Assembly (NCBI GenBank): GCA_035528235.1
Contig: DATKZB010000184.1
Coordinates: 1-10,079 of the forward strand
Reading direction: 5' to 3'
Length of the DNA: 10,079 bases
DNA from: DATKZB01 sp035528235
GTDB taxonomy: Bacteria > Planctomycetota > Phycisphaerae > FEN-1346
The translations under genes and the position numbers were made by a program. The stretch's first letter is position 1. Every line of letters begins with the position of its first letter. Below the pieces are notes generated by a model. The model had not been told where the DNA came from, ran no database searches, and saw only the letters and a list, made by a program, of their open reading frames with translations. Positions 1-6,143 of this stretch are shown piece after piece.

Positions 1-156
1 GCAGCCCCGTGAGCGTCCGCGCGACGCGGCCGCCCTGCCACCCGGCGCCCTCGCGACCCCCGGCTCACCTCCCCACGCGGACCAGCCCCTCGCCCATCAC
101 CTCGCCCCATCCGCCAAAACGCCCACAACGCAAATGGCTCGCTCGGTCCTTTGACA

Positions 157-185
157 TTGTGACGGCACCGGCTCCCTGGTAGAAT
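157..185 (+). promoter_or_regulatory. Candidate sigma-70-type promoter of lpxB
   Basis: The -35 candidate TTGTGA (157-162, 4 of 6 consensus bases) and the -10 TAGAAT (180-185, 5 of 6) are 17 bases apart. The -10 lies about 57 bases upstream of the lpxB start. A perfect TTGACA stands at 151-156, but it would leave a 23-base spacer to the same -10, so the overlapping TTGTGA is the better partner. The rest of 1-242 is GC-rich. It has short open frames on both strands, none of which I recognise, so it may include the tail of a gene that begins outside the window. Confidence 0.5.
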
Positions 186-242
186 CGCGCCGCATGCCTG
201 GAGGCCGCTTCCTGGCAACTTCGAGCGGCGGGGGCAACGCTT

Positions 243-1436
243 GTGGGACGTCCGCGAATCCTCATCAGCGCCGGCGAGATGTCCGGCGACCTTCACGCCT
301 CGAACCTGATTCGTGCCATTCGCCGCCGCGCGCCCGACGCCGACATCGTCGGCCTGGGTGGCCGTCGCATGGAGGCCGCCGGGGCAACCCTCTTCGCCAA
401 CACGGTCGACTTGGGCATCATCGGTTTTCTGCCCCTGTTCGGCGCCCTGCCGCGGTACCTGGACCTCTTGAGCCGCGTGGACCGCCTGGTTGCCGCGTGG
501 CGGCCCGACGTGGTCGTGACGATCGACAATCCGGGCTTTCATTTTCTGCTGGCCAGCCGGTTCCGGGCCCGGCGGATTCCGCTCCTCTGGTACATTCCGC
601 CGCAGTTGTGGGCGTGGGCGCCGTGGCGCGTCCGGAAACTCCGCCGCCGCTTCACCCACGTGGCGTGCGTGCTGCCGGTCGAGGAGCAGTTCTTCCGCCG
701 GCACGGCGTCGCGGCCACGTTCGTGGGTCACCCGGTGGTGGACCACCTGCGCGGCCTGGCCCTGGATGATGCGTTCATGCGCGGCCTTCGTTCGGCACCC
801 GACGAGCGTGTCGTGGCCATCCTGCCGGGCAGCCGGCGGCAGGAGGTGGCGCCCATCCTGCGGCGCCAACTCATCATCGCCCGTGCCCTGGCCGAGCGGT
901 GCCCGCGGTGCTCGTTCGTCATGGCCCTGGCGGCCGAAGAGCACCGCGACTGGGCCGCGCCCGAGATCGCCGCCTCGGGGCTTGCGGTCCGCACCGTCGT
1001 CGGCAAGACCCACGAGATGCAGCAGGCGGCCGACCTGGCGCTGGCCAAGTCGGGCACCACCGCCCTGGAACTTCTCTTCTACGGCACGCCCATGGCCGTC
1101 TTCTACAACGTCTCCTGGGCCGAGTGGAACCTCGCCGGCCGGTGGCTCATCAACAGACCGTTCCAGGACCTCTTGTGCCTGCCGAACGCCCTGGCCGGGC
1201 GGCGGGTCGTGCCCGAATACATGCACGACGCCCCCCCGACCCCGGCCGAGATCGACGAGATCGCCGGCCTGCTGCTCGACGACGAGCGCCGCCGCGACAT
1301 GAAGGCCGCCCTGGCCGAGGTGCGCCGGCCCATCGACGTGGCCGGCGCCGCCGACCATGCGGCAGGGCTGGCGCTCGACCTGGCGGGGAGTCCCGTGGCG
1401 AAACCGCCAGCGTGGCGGCCTGGGTTCGCGATGTGA
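243..1436 (+). CDS. lpxB: Lipid-A-disaccharide synthase
   Basis: LpxB (glycosyltransferase family 19) condenses UDP-2,3-diacylglucosamine with lipid X to form the beta-1,6 lipid A disaccharide at the inner membrane. The 397 residues are near the family's usual 380-390. Visible family motifs are GEMSGD (11-16; usually GEASGD), the IDNPGF segment with Asp95 matching the essential Asp of the family, YIPPQLWAW (117-125), VGHP (161-164), LPGSR (194-198, with the essential Arg), SGTTALE near 283 and LPNALAGRRVVPE near 315. The start is GTG at 243, preceded by a purine-rich GGGGGC. The protein then opens directly into the first beta strand and GEMSGD, as expected. It appears monocistronic here, with its own candidate promoter, and is convergent with the zinc-ribbon gene. 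It implies a lipid-A-bearing outer membrane. The product is secure; the exact start is slightly less so. Confidence 0.95.
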   Translation: MGRPRILISAGEMSGDLHASNLIRAIRRRAPDADIVGLGGRRMEAAGATLFANTVDLGIIGFLPLFGALPRYLDLLSRVDRLVAAWRPDVVVTIDNPGFHFLLASRFRARRIPLLWYIPPQLWAWAPWRVRKLRRRFTHVACVLPVEEQFFRRHGVAATFVGHPVVDHLRGLALDDAFMRGLRSAPDERVVAILPGSRRQEVAPILRRQLIIARALAERCPRCSFVMALAAEEHRDWAAPEIAASGLAVRTVVGKTHEMQQAADLALAKSGTTALELLFYGTPMAVFYNVSWAEWNLAGRWLINRPFQDLLCLPNALAGRRVVPEYMHDAPPTPAEIDEIAGLLLDDERRRDMKAALAEVRRPIDVAGAADHAAGLALDLAGSPVAKPPAWRPGFAM

Positions 1437-1447
1437 CCGTTCGGCCT

Positions 1448-1468
1448 CGGCCGCGCGGCATGCGGCCG
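1448..1468 (+). terminator. Possible hairpin after lpxB (no T tract)
   Basis: CGGCCGC (1448-1454) pairs perfectly with GCGGCCG (1462-1468) across a 7-base loop, 11 bases after the lpxB stop. No run of T follows, so this is not a classical intrinsic terminator. In such GC-rich DNA a 7-bp stem can arise by chance. Confidence 0.2.
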
Positions 1469-1507
1469 GCGGCGGCGGGCGCCTTGGCGACTTAAGGCTG
1501 GATGGGG

Positions 1508-1580
1508 GCGCGGTGGGTCCCCGCACCCACCGCGCCAACGCGAGGAGCGCGGCGGGTACGGGGACCCGCCGCGCAAACAC
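1508..1580 (-). repeat. Double-hairpin dispersed repeat, copy 1
   Basis: Two perfect 28-bp palindromes lie 11 bases apart. Hairpin 1 has arms GCGCGGTGGGT (1508-1518) and ACCCACCGCGC (1525-1535) around loop CCCCGC. Hairpin 2 has arms GCGCGGCGGGT (1547-1557) and ACCCGCCGCGC (1564-1574) around loop ACGGGG. The loops are near reverse complements, so the two hairpins are head to head. Read on the minus strand, 1580 to 1508 aligns colinearly with 7032-7115. A 36-bp block is identical (GTGTTT, the C-type hairpin, then TC), and a 30-bp block covering the T-type hairpin has one mismatch. The linker differs in length and sequence. The element lies between the convergent lpxB and zinc-ribbon genes. The organisation recalls REP/BIME elements, but I do not recognise this family. 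Confidence 0.88.
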
Positions 1581-1607
1581 GGGGCCGTAACCAGCCGGCC
1601 TCGGTCG

Positions 1608-2657
1608 TCAGAACTGCGGCTGGACCCACACCTGGGTCGACTGGACGAGCGTGCCCGCGCAGAGTTCCCAGCGGATGGACACCTCTTCGGACGCCTTCGG
1701 CTGGATCTCTTTCGTCACGCCGCTGCGCGCGGCACCGACAATCTGGCCCGTCGCGTCGAGCAGAATGGCAACCATGTCCATATCGCGTACCGGAACGAGG
1801 CCGAGGTTGGTGACCTTGGCGGAGACCACACCGTCCGGGGCCACCGAGTTCGGGTCGCGCTTCGGCCACGGGTCGGTGGCCTGGAGGGCCGGCAACTCGC
1901 GCGGAATGCCCGGCGGGTTGCTCTCGTAACTGGAGATCATCCACCGCCGCGCCCGGACCCCCTGGCCGTGTTTCCACTCGGCCACCAGCGGCACCGTGTA
2001 CTTGGGCGGGATGTTCAGGATGACGGCCACGGCCTGGCCCAGCGGCTTCTCGTCCTTGTCGAAGAGGTCCACGACGATCTTCATCGAGCGAACGGTATCG
2101 TCGGTGTTGTTGGTGACGTGTCCGGCGGCGTACGTGACCGTTTCGTCCTTGTAGCCTCGCAGGATTCGCTCGACCTTGACCTCGATGGGGTCAGGCGGCG
2201 GCTTCCAATCGGGTCCCCGCGCCGCGGGCCCTGTGCCCTGGGGAGCGGCGCCATCGGGCGGCGCCGTCGTGGCCACCTGGTCGCGTTCGAAGGTGGGACC
2301 GGTCCGTCTAGCGCCAATCTCCGGCATGAGTTCGTCGCCGTGGCGGCCGAAAACGACGAACAGGCCGATCGCCGCACCGATCAGGCCGAGTACAACCAGT
2401 ACGAGCCAGGCGATCCCCACGTTCTTGTTCCGCATGGCGGCCTGGGAATACGCCCCGGGGCGGCTGCTCGCCGCGGGACGCCGCTCCGCAGGCATCTCGC
2501 GAAAGGCGCCGACCGCCGCCGATGCCGTCTCGCTGCGCTGGGCGATCTTGACGATCGTCTTGCAGTGCGGACACCGCACCTCGCGATTCAGTTGGTCGGC
2601 CCGCAACCTGAACCGCTTGTGGCAAGAACCGCATTGTGCCTGAACGGTCTCCGCCAT
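1608..2657 (-). CDS. Zinc-ribbon, membrane-anchored protein with two FxLYD-like domains
   Basis: The protein has 349 residues. Residues 1-38 form an MJ0042-like zinc ribbon, with C9-x2-C12 and C29-x2-C32 sixteen residues apart. A polar linker leads to one strongly hydrophobic transmembrane segment (about 80-103). A Pro/Gly/Ala-rich linker (105-157) follows, then two beta-rich domains at about 158-230 and 278-340. Each domain carries the pattern of FxLYD/DUF3426-type domains (for example GHVTNNTDDTVRSMKIVVDLFD, and AKVTNLGLVPVRDMDMVAILLD). The expected topology is zinc ribbon in the cytoplasm and FxLYD domains outside; that is an inference. An upstream in-frame ATG at 2765 would add 36 residues. 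I chose ATG 2657 because the zinc ribbon follows at once and AAAGGG lies upstream. Transcription probably starts from the minus-strand promoter at 2837-2864. The function is unknown; the FxLYD domains suggest binding or scaffolding rather than catalysis. Confidence 0.85.
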   Translation of the reverse strand: MAETVQAQCGSCHKRFRLRADQLNREVRCPHCKTIVKIAQRSETASAAVGAFREMPAERRPAASSRPGAYSQAAMRNKNVGIAWLVLVVLGLIGAAIGLFVVFGRHGDELMPEIGARRTGPTFERDQVATTAPPDGAAPQGTGPAARGPDWKPPPDPIEVKVERILRGYKDETVTYAAGHVTNNTDDTVRSMKIVVDLFDKDEKPLGQAVAVILNIPPKYTVPLVAEWKHGQGVRARRWMISSYESNPPGIPRELPALQATDPWPKRDPNSVAPDGVVSAKVTNLGLVPVRDMDMVAILLDATGQIVGAARSGVTKEIQPKASEEVSIRWELCAGTLVQSTQVWVQPQF

Positions 2658-2836
2658 CCTCGATGCCCTTTCCGCCTGCCAGGCTGTGGAAGTGCGCCGG
2701 CCCGTGCTTACCGCGGCCGAACGGCCGTCTCCGTTGCCGTCGCAGGCAGCCCGGCGGGAAACCACTTCTTGTACGAATCAGAACGCCATCCGTCGGCCGG
2801 CAGTCCAGCGGTCACACGCGACGTGTTCCCACTCAG

Positions 2837-2864
2837 ATTCTACAGCCCATAAACCCAGCGTCAA
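2837..2864 (-). promoter_or_regulatory. Promoter of the zinc-ribbon gene
   Basis: On the minus strand, TTGACG (2864-2859) and TAGAAT (2842-2837) are separated by 16 bases; each matches the sigma-70 consensus at 5 of 6 positions. It would give a leader of about 170 bases before the ATG at 2657. It lies in the 431-base divergent gap 2658-3088. Confidence 0.6.
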
Positions 2865-2911
2865 GACCCCGCCACGGCGCGTTGACGGAGCGTCCGGGAC
2901 CCGGTTTTCCC

Positions 2912-2940
2912 TTGACGGCCACGTGGCTCCTGCCGATAGT
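2912..2940 (+). promoter_or_regulatory. Candidate promoter of aspS
   Basis: TTGACG (2912-2917) is followed after 17 bases by GATAGT (2935-2940, 4 of 6). Other -10-like hexamers, TATCAT (2945-2950) and GATAAT (2964-2969), lie just downstream but have no -35 at a suitable distance. The start of transcription would be near 2947, leaving a leader of about 140 bases. The promoter is back to back with that of the zinc-ribbon gene, with 47 bases between the two -35 boxes. Confidence 0.45.
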
Positions 2941-3088
2941 AACGTATCATGAGGCCGCGCGGCGATAATCCGGTTCCGGGCAATACCTGACGCCCCGGGG
3001 CTGCCGCGCGCCGACGCTTGCAGACGGCCTCGGGATTTGAGTCCCGGGGCCGGTCTCGTTGCGGGCCGGCCGTGCAGGAGAATGCGTT
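2941..3088 (+). other. GC-rich aspS leader with alternative stems
   Basis: The predicted aspS leader holds several competing pairings. GCCCCGGG (2992-2999) can pair with CCCGGGGC (3043-3050). A local 5-bp stem, CGGGA/TCCCG (3031-3035 with 3042-3046), shares that second strand. AGGAG (3076-3080) stands 8 bases before ATG 3089 and is the best ribosome-binding site, fixing the start. I see no T-box features, and no riboswitch class is recognisable. The stems may be chance pairings in GC-rich DNA. Confidence 0.3.
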
Positions 3089-4879
3089 ATGAAGACGACC
3101 TATCGGACACACACCTGTGGCGAACTGACGCCGGCCCAGACGGACCAGACCGTGAAGCTGGCCGGCTGGGTCGATTCCGCACGCGACCACGGGGGGGTCA
3201 TCTTCATCGACCTCCGCGACCGCTTCGGCACCACGCAGTGCGTGTTCAACCCGGCCAACAGCGCCCAGGCCCAGGCCCATGCCCTGGCCGAGCGGATGCA
3301 CGGCCAATACGCCGTGCAGATTGAGGGCACGGTGCGTCCGCGCCCGCCGGAGGCCGTCAACCTCAAGATCCCGACCGGCGGGATCGAGGTCCACGCGACG
3401 TCGGCCCAGATTCTGGCCGAGAGCGACGCCGTGCCCTTCGAGATTACCGACGACGTGGACCTGGGCGAGGACATCCGCCTGAAGTACCGTTACCTCGACC
3501 TGCGGCGGCCGCGGATGCAGCGGAACCTGATCACGCGGGCGCTGATCGTGCGCACGATGCGCGAGACGCTGGAGGCCGAGTCGTTCCTGGACATCGAGAC
3601 GCCGCTGCTGACGAAATCGACGCCCGAGGGGGCGCGCGACTTCCTCGTCCCCAGCCGCATCAACCCGGGGCGGTTCTACGCCCTGCCCCAGTCGCCGCAA
3701 CTGTTCAAGCAGATCCTCATGATCGCCGGGTACGACCGGTACTACCAGATCGCGCGGTGCCTGCGCGACGAGGACCTGCGGGCCGACCGCCAGCCGGAGT
3801 TCACGCAACTCGACATCGAGATGGCGTTTATCGCCGAAGAAGACATTATGGCTGTCACCGAGCGCGTCGTGGCGGCCGTCGTCAAGGCCGTCCTCGACGT
3901 GGACGTGGCGCCGCCTTTTGCGCGATTGACCCACGCCGAGGCGATGCGCGACTACGGCTCGGACAAACCCGATCGACGTTTCGAGATGCACCTTCACGAC
4001 GTGGGCGAGGTCGCCGGGCAGAGCGAGTTCCGTATCTTCCGCGAGGCGGTCGCCAAGGGCGGGCACGTCCGCGGCCTCAAGGTCTCCGGTGGAAAGGCGT
4101 TCAGCCGCAAGGACATCGACGAACTCACCACTTACGCGGGCGGCTTCGGGGCCAAGGGCCTGGCGTGGCTCCGGGCCGAGGCCGAGGGTCTGACCGGGCC
4201 CATCGCGAAGTTCTTCACCCCGCCGCAACTGGCCGACATGCAACAGACGTTTGCCGCGGAGCCCGGCGACTTGCTCCTCTTCGTGGCCGACGAGCCGGCC
4301 GTGGTGGCGGCCAGCCTCGGCGCCCTGCGCGTCCACCTGGGGCACCGTCTCGGCATCATCCCAGAGGACCAGTTGAACCTGTGCTGGGTCACGGACTTCC
4401 CGCTGCTTGAGTACGATGCGGCCGAGAAGCGGCACGTGGCCATCCATCACCCGTTCACCAGCCCCAGGCCCGAGGACCTGGACCGCCTGGAGTCCGAGCC
4501 GCTATCGGTCCGCGCCCGGGCGTACGACCTGGTGCTCAACGGCGTGGAGCTCGGCGGCGGGAGCATCCGTATCCACCGTCCGGACATCCAGCAGCGCGTC
4601 TTCCAGTTGCTCGGCATCGGCAAGGAGGAGGCCGATGCGAAGTTCGGGTTCCTTCTGGAGGCCCTGCGGTATGGCGCGCCGCCCCACGGCGGCATCGCGC
4701 TGGGGCTGGACCGGTTCGTGCGGCTGCTGGTGGGCGAGTCGAGTATCCGCGACACGATCGCCTTCCCGAAAACCCAGCGGGCCCAGTGCCTGATGAGCGG
4801 CGCCCCGGGCCCGGTGGACGAGCGCCAGTTGCGCGAACTCCACATCCGTCTGCGGCCCGAGGCGAAGGACGAGGCGTAA
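3089..4879 (+). CDS. aspS: Aspartyl-tRNA synthetase, probably non-discriminating (Asp/Asn)
   Basis: This is a class II aminoacyl-tRNA synthetase that charges tRNA with aspartate in the cytoplasm. Its 596 residues match the bacterial AspRS length of about 590. It has an N-terminal OB-fold anticodon-binding domain (about 1-110) and a catalytic core with motif 1 around FLDIETPLL (166-174) and the flipping-loop region TKSTPEGARDF (175-185). Motif 2 lies around YQIARCLRDEDLRADRQPEF (219-238). The bacterial GAD insertion follows (about 290-430), then motif 3 GIALGLDRF (535-543). The start is ATG 3089, because AGGAG lies 8 bases upstream; an in-frame ATG at 3059 has no such site. His34 in ARDHGG stands where Asn-tolerant bacterial enzymes carry His and tRNA-Asp-specific ones such as E. 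coli carry Leu. By family knowledge this favours a non-discriminating enzyme that works with GatCAB. That specificity call is an inference. Confidence 0.97.
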   Translation: MKTTYRTHTCGELTPAQTDQTVKLAGWVDSARDHGGVIFIDLRDRFGTTQCVFNPANSAQAQAHALAERMHGQYAVQIEGTVRPRPPEAVNLKIPTGGIEVHATSAQILAESDAVPFEITDDVDLGEDIRLKYRYLDLRRPRMQRNLITRALIVRTMRETLEAESFLDIETPLLTKSTPEGARDFLVPSRINPGRFYALPQSPQLFKQILMIAGYDRYYQIARCLRDEDLRADRQPEFTQLDIEMAFIAEEDIMAVTERVVAAVVKAVLDVDVAPPFARLTHAEAMRDYGSDKPDRRFEMHLHDVGEVAGQSEFRIFREAVAKGGHVRGLKVSGGKAFSRKDIDELTTYAGGFGAKGLAWLRAEAEGLTGPIAKFFTPPQLADMQQTFAAEPGDLLLFVADEPAVVAASLGALRVHLGHRLGIIPEDQLNLCWVTDFPLLEYDAAEKRHVAIHHPFTSPRPEDLDRLESEPLSVRARAYDLVLNGVELGGGSIRIHRPDIQQRVFQLLGIGKEEADAKFGFLLEALRYGAPPHGGIALGLDRFVRLLVGESSIRDTIAFPKTQRAQCLMSGAPGPVDERQLRELHIRLRPEAKDEA

Positions 4880-4890
4880 GATGGACTTGC

Positions 4891-4925
4891 CCATCGCCCT
4901 CCCACCCCTTGACGAGAGGCGATGG
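4891..4925. promoter_or_regulatory. Inverted repeat around the -35 box (operator or terminator stem)
   Basis: CCATCGCC (4891-4898) and GGCGATGG (4918-4925) are perfect 8-base inverted halves. CTC/GAG (4899-4901 with 4914-4916) can extend the stem past a one-base bulge. The repeat starts 11 bases after the aspS stop and encloses the -35 hexamer of the next promoter, while the right half fills most of its spacer. It could be an operator for a dimeric regulator or a factor-assisted 3' stem for aspS. No T tract follows. Confidence 0.45.
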
Positions 4926-4936
4926 CAGCGTATAAT
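4909..4936 (+). promoter_or_regulatory. Strong sigma-70-type promoter
   Basis: TTGACG (4909-4914, 5 of 6) and a perfect TATAAT (4931-4936) are 16 bases apart. With the tRNA-Phe promoter this is one of the two best sigma-70 matches in the window. It should drive the gene at 4994 with a leader of about 50 bases. Confidence 0.75.
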
Positions 4937-4993
4937 GATCTGGCATTCGCCTCCGGCGGTGGCCGGGAGCGGTTCTCTTGAAAGGGCGCACGG

Positions 4994-5839
4994 ATGGCAG
5001 ACTTCCCGCGGACGAAGATCGAGAACCTGTCGGTCTCGCGGCTCGTGATGGGCACGAACTGGTGGCTCGGTTACTCGCACACCAGCGCCGCGAAGGACCA
5101 AGAGATTCTGCGAACCTGCACGGCCGAACGGGCCGCCGACATGATTGAGATCTACCTGAACGCCGGCGTCGACACCCTCCTGGGCCCCTACCCCCTGCCG
5201 CACCTCGAGAAGGCCATCCAAATGGCCCAGGATCGGACCGGCCGCAAGGTCATCTACCTCGTCACCCCGTCGCTGGACCTCGGCCAGGATGCCAAGGCCG
5301 ACGACGCGAACCGCCGCACGTTCGAGAAGTGCGCCGCCCTGGGCGCGCCGGTGTGCATGCCGCACACGTCGAGCACCGACGCCCTGGTGGACCGGCGTGA
5401 CCGCGTCATCCGCGACATGGACAAGTATTGCCGCATGATCCGCCAGGCGGGCATGATCCCCGGCCTCTCGACGCACATGCCGGAGGTGCCCGTCTACGCC
5501 GACGAGACCGGCCTCGACGTGGCCACGTACATTCAACTCTACAACGCCGTGGGCTTCCTCATGCAGATCGAGGTGGACTGGGTGCATCGGATGATCTGGC
5601 AGTGCAAGAAGCCGGTCATCACGATCAAGCCGCTGGCCGTCAACAAGGTGCTGCCGCTCGTGGGCCTGGCGTTCAACTGGTCGACGATCCGCGACTGCGA
5701 CATGGTGTGCGTGGGCACGTCGACGCCCGACGAGGTCCGCGAGTGCATCGAGATCAGCCTCTCGATCCTGGAGCGGCGTTCGTCACAGGTCGAACTCCAG
5801 AAGACGCGCAGCAAAGCCTCGGTCGTGCCGAAGACGTAG
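4994..5839 (+). CDS. Degenerate aldo/keto-reductase-like TIM-barrel protein
   Basis: The protein has 281 residues, with no signal peptide or membrane segment, so it is probably cytoplasmic. I recognise no named family, but the layout follows the aldo/keto reductases. An opening IENLSVSRLVMGTNWW resembles the 'vSrlglGt' start. AGVDTLLGPYPLPHLEKAI (57-75) matches the 'iDTA..Yg.sE' region, with Asp60 and Tyr66 as counterparts of two catalytic residues. VCMPHTSS carries His124 at the place of the catalytic His. A closing CVGTSTPDEVRECIE resembles the 'iGats.eql' segment. The catalytic Lys expected after the third strand appears to be absent; VIYLVTPS stands there, with Thr91. It may therefore lack oxidoreductase activity or bind another ligand. 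AAAGGG (4981-4986) lies 7 bases before the ATG. Transcription is probably from the promoter at 4909-4936, independent of aspS. The coding call is firm, the family call tentative. Confidence 0.85.
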   Translation: MADFPRTKIENLSVSRLVMGTNWWLGYSHTSAAKDQEILRTCTAERAADMIEIYLNAGVDTLLGPYPLPHLEKAIQMAQDRTGRKVIYLVTPSLDLGQDAKADDANRRTFEKCAALGAPVCMPHTSSTDALVDRRDRVIRDMDKYCRMIRQAGMIPGLSTHMPEVPVYADETGLDVATYIQLYNAVGFLMQIEVDWVHRMIWQCKKPVITIKPLAVNKVLPLVGLAFNWSTIRDCDMVCVGTSTPDEVRECIEISLSILERRSSQVELQKTRSKASVVPKT

Positions 5840-6143
5840 CGGACCGTTTATTCGAGCGGTTTGCCGCGCTGTTTCTCAGCAACGCGCGGACCAATGGCGT
5901 TTTGAAGCGCGCCGTAACCTGTTATTATAGCAAGACTTACGACTGCCCCGCGCCGAATCCGTGCCGGCCCGCTTGCCTCCATGCGCTTTATCATCATATT
6001 GATGTGTGGCAACGCTACGTCGCGACTGGAGCCACACCGCAGCCGCGACGCCGGCGTGCCGCGCTCTCTATGACGTCACCGGCCCGGACTGCCATCGTGA
6101 CACACGGTGACGCACGCACAGGCTGTTCCATTGGAGAACGACT
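5840..6143 (+). other. Leader/intergenic region before the PEP-CTERM gene
   Basis: This 304-base gap contains a relatively AT-rich patch around 5896-5935. It also holds three perfect stems in the likely leader: GTGTGGC (6004-6010) with GCCACAC (6031-6037); CGTCGCG (6018-6024) with CGCGACG (6044-6050); and CGTCACCG (6074-6081) with CGGTGACG (6105-6112). The first two interlock, so they would be mutually exclusive or form a pseudoknot. TGACGTCA (6071-6078) is a perfect 8-bp palindrome overlapping the third stem. No gene or known riboswitch is recognised. Confidence 0.4.
5902..5928 (+). promoter_or_regulatory. Possible promoter of the PEP-CTERM gene
   Basis: TTGAAG (5902-5907, 4 of 6) and TATTAT (5923-5928, 5 of 6) are 15 bases apart, which is shorter than ideal. 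This is the only AT-rich patch between the two genes. It would give a leader of about 210 bases. Confidence 0.35.

Noticed and set aside
151..185. TTGACA at 151-156 paired with TAGAAT at 180-185
   Set aside because: The spacer would be 23 bases; the overlapping TTGTGA gives the normal 17.
65..265. A 66-codon minus-strand open frame at the left edge
   Set aside because: It overlaps the lpxB start and promoter, has no recognisable ribosome-binding site and matches no family I know.
1508..1580. CRISPR repeats or classical intrinsic terminators as an explanation of the hairpins
   Set aside because: There are only two units per site in inverted orientation, without regular spacers, so this is not CRISPR. 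The stems lack a following T tract in either direction.
2658..2765. An N-terminal extension of the zinc-ribbon protein to ATG 2765
   Set aside because: The extra 36 residues are Arg/Ala-rich and family-unlike, while the ATG at 2657 leads straight into the zinc ribbon.
1968..2852. A 294-codon plus-strand open frame opposite the zinc-ribbon gene
   Set aside because: It overlaps the clear CxxC/CxxC and membrane-helix coding on the other strand, and has no motif of its own.
2861..4450. A 529-codon open frame on the minus strand opposite aspS
   Set aside because: It is a shadow of a GC-rich gene: it lies fully antisense to clear AspRS motifs and its residues are low-complexity with no family pattern.
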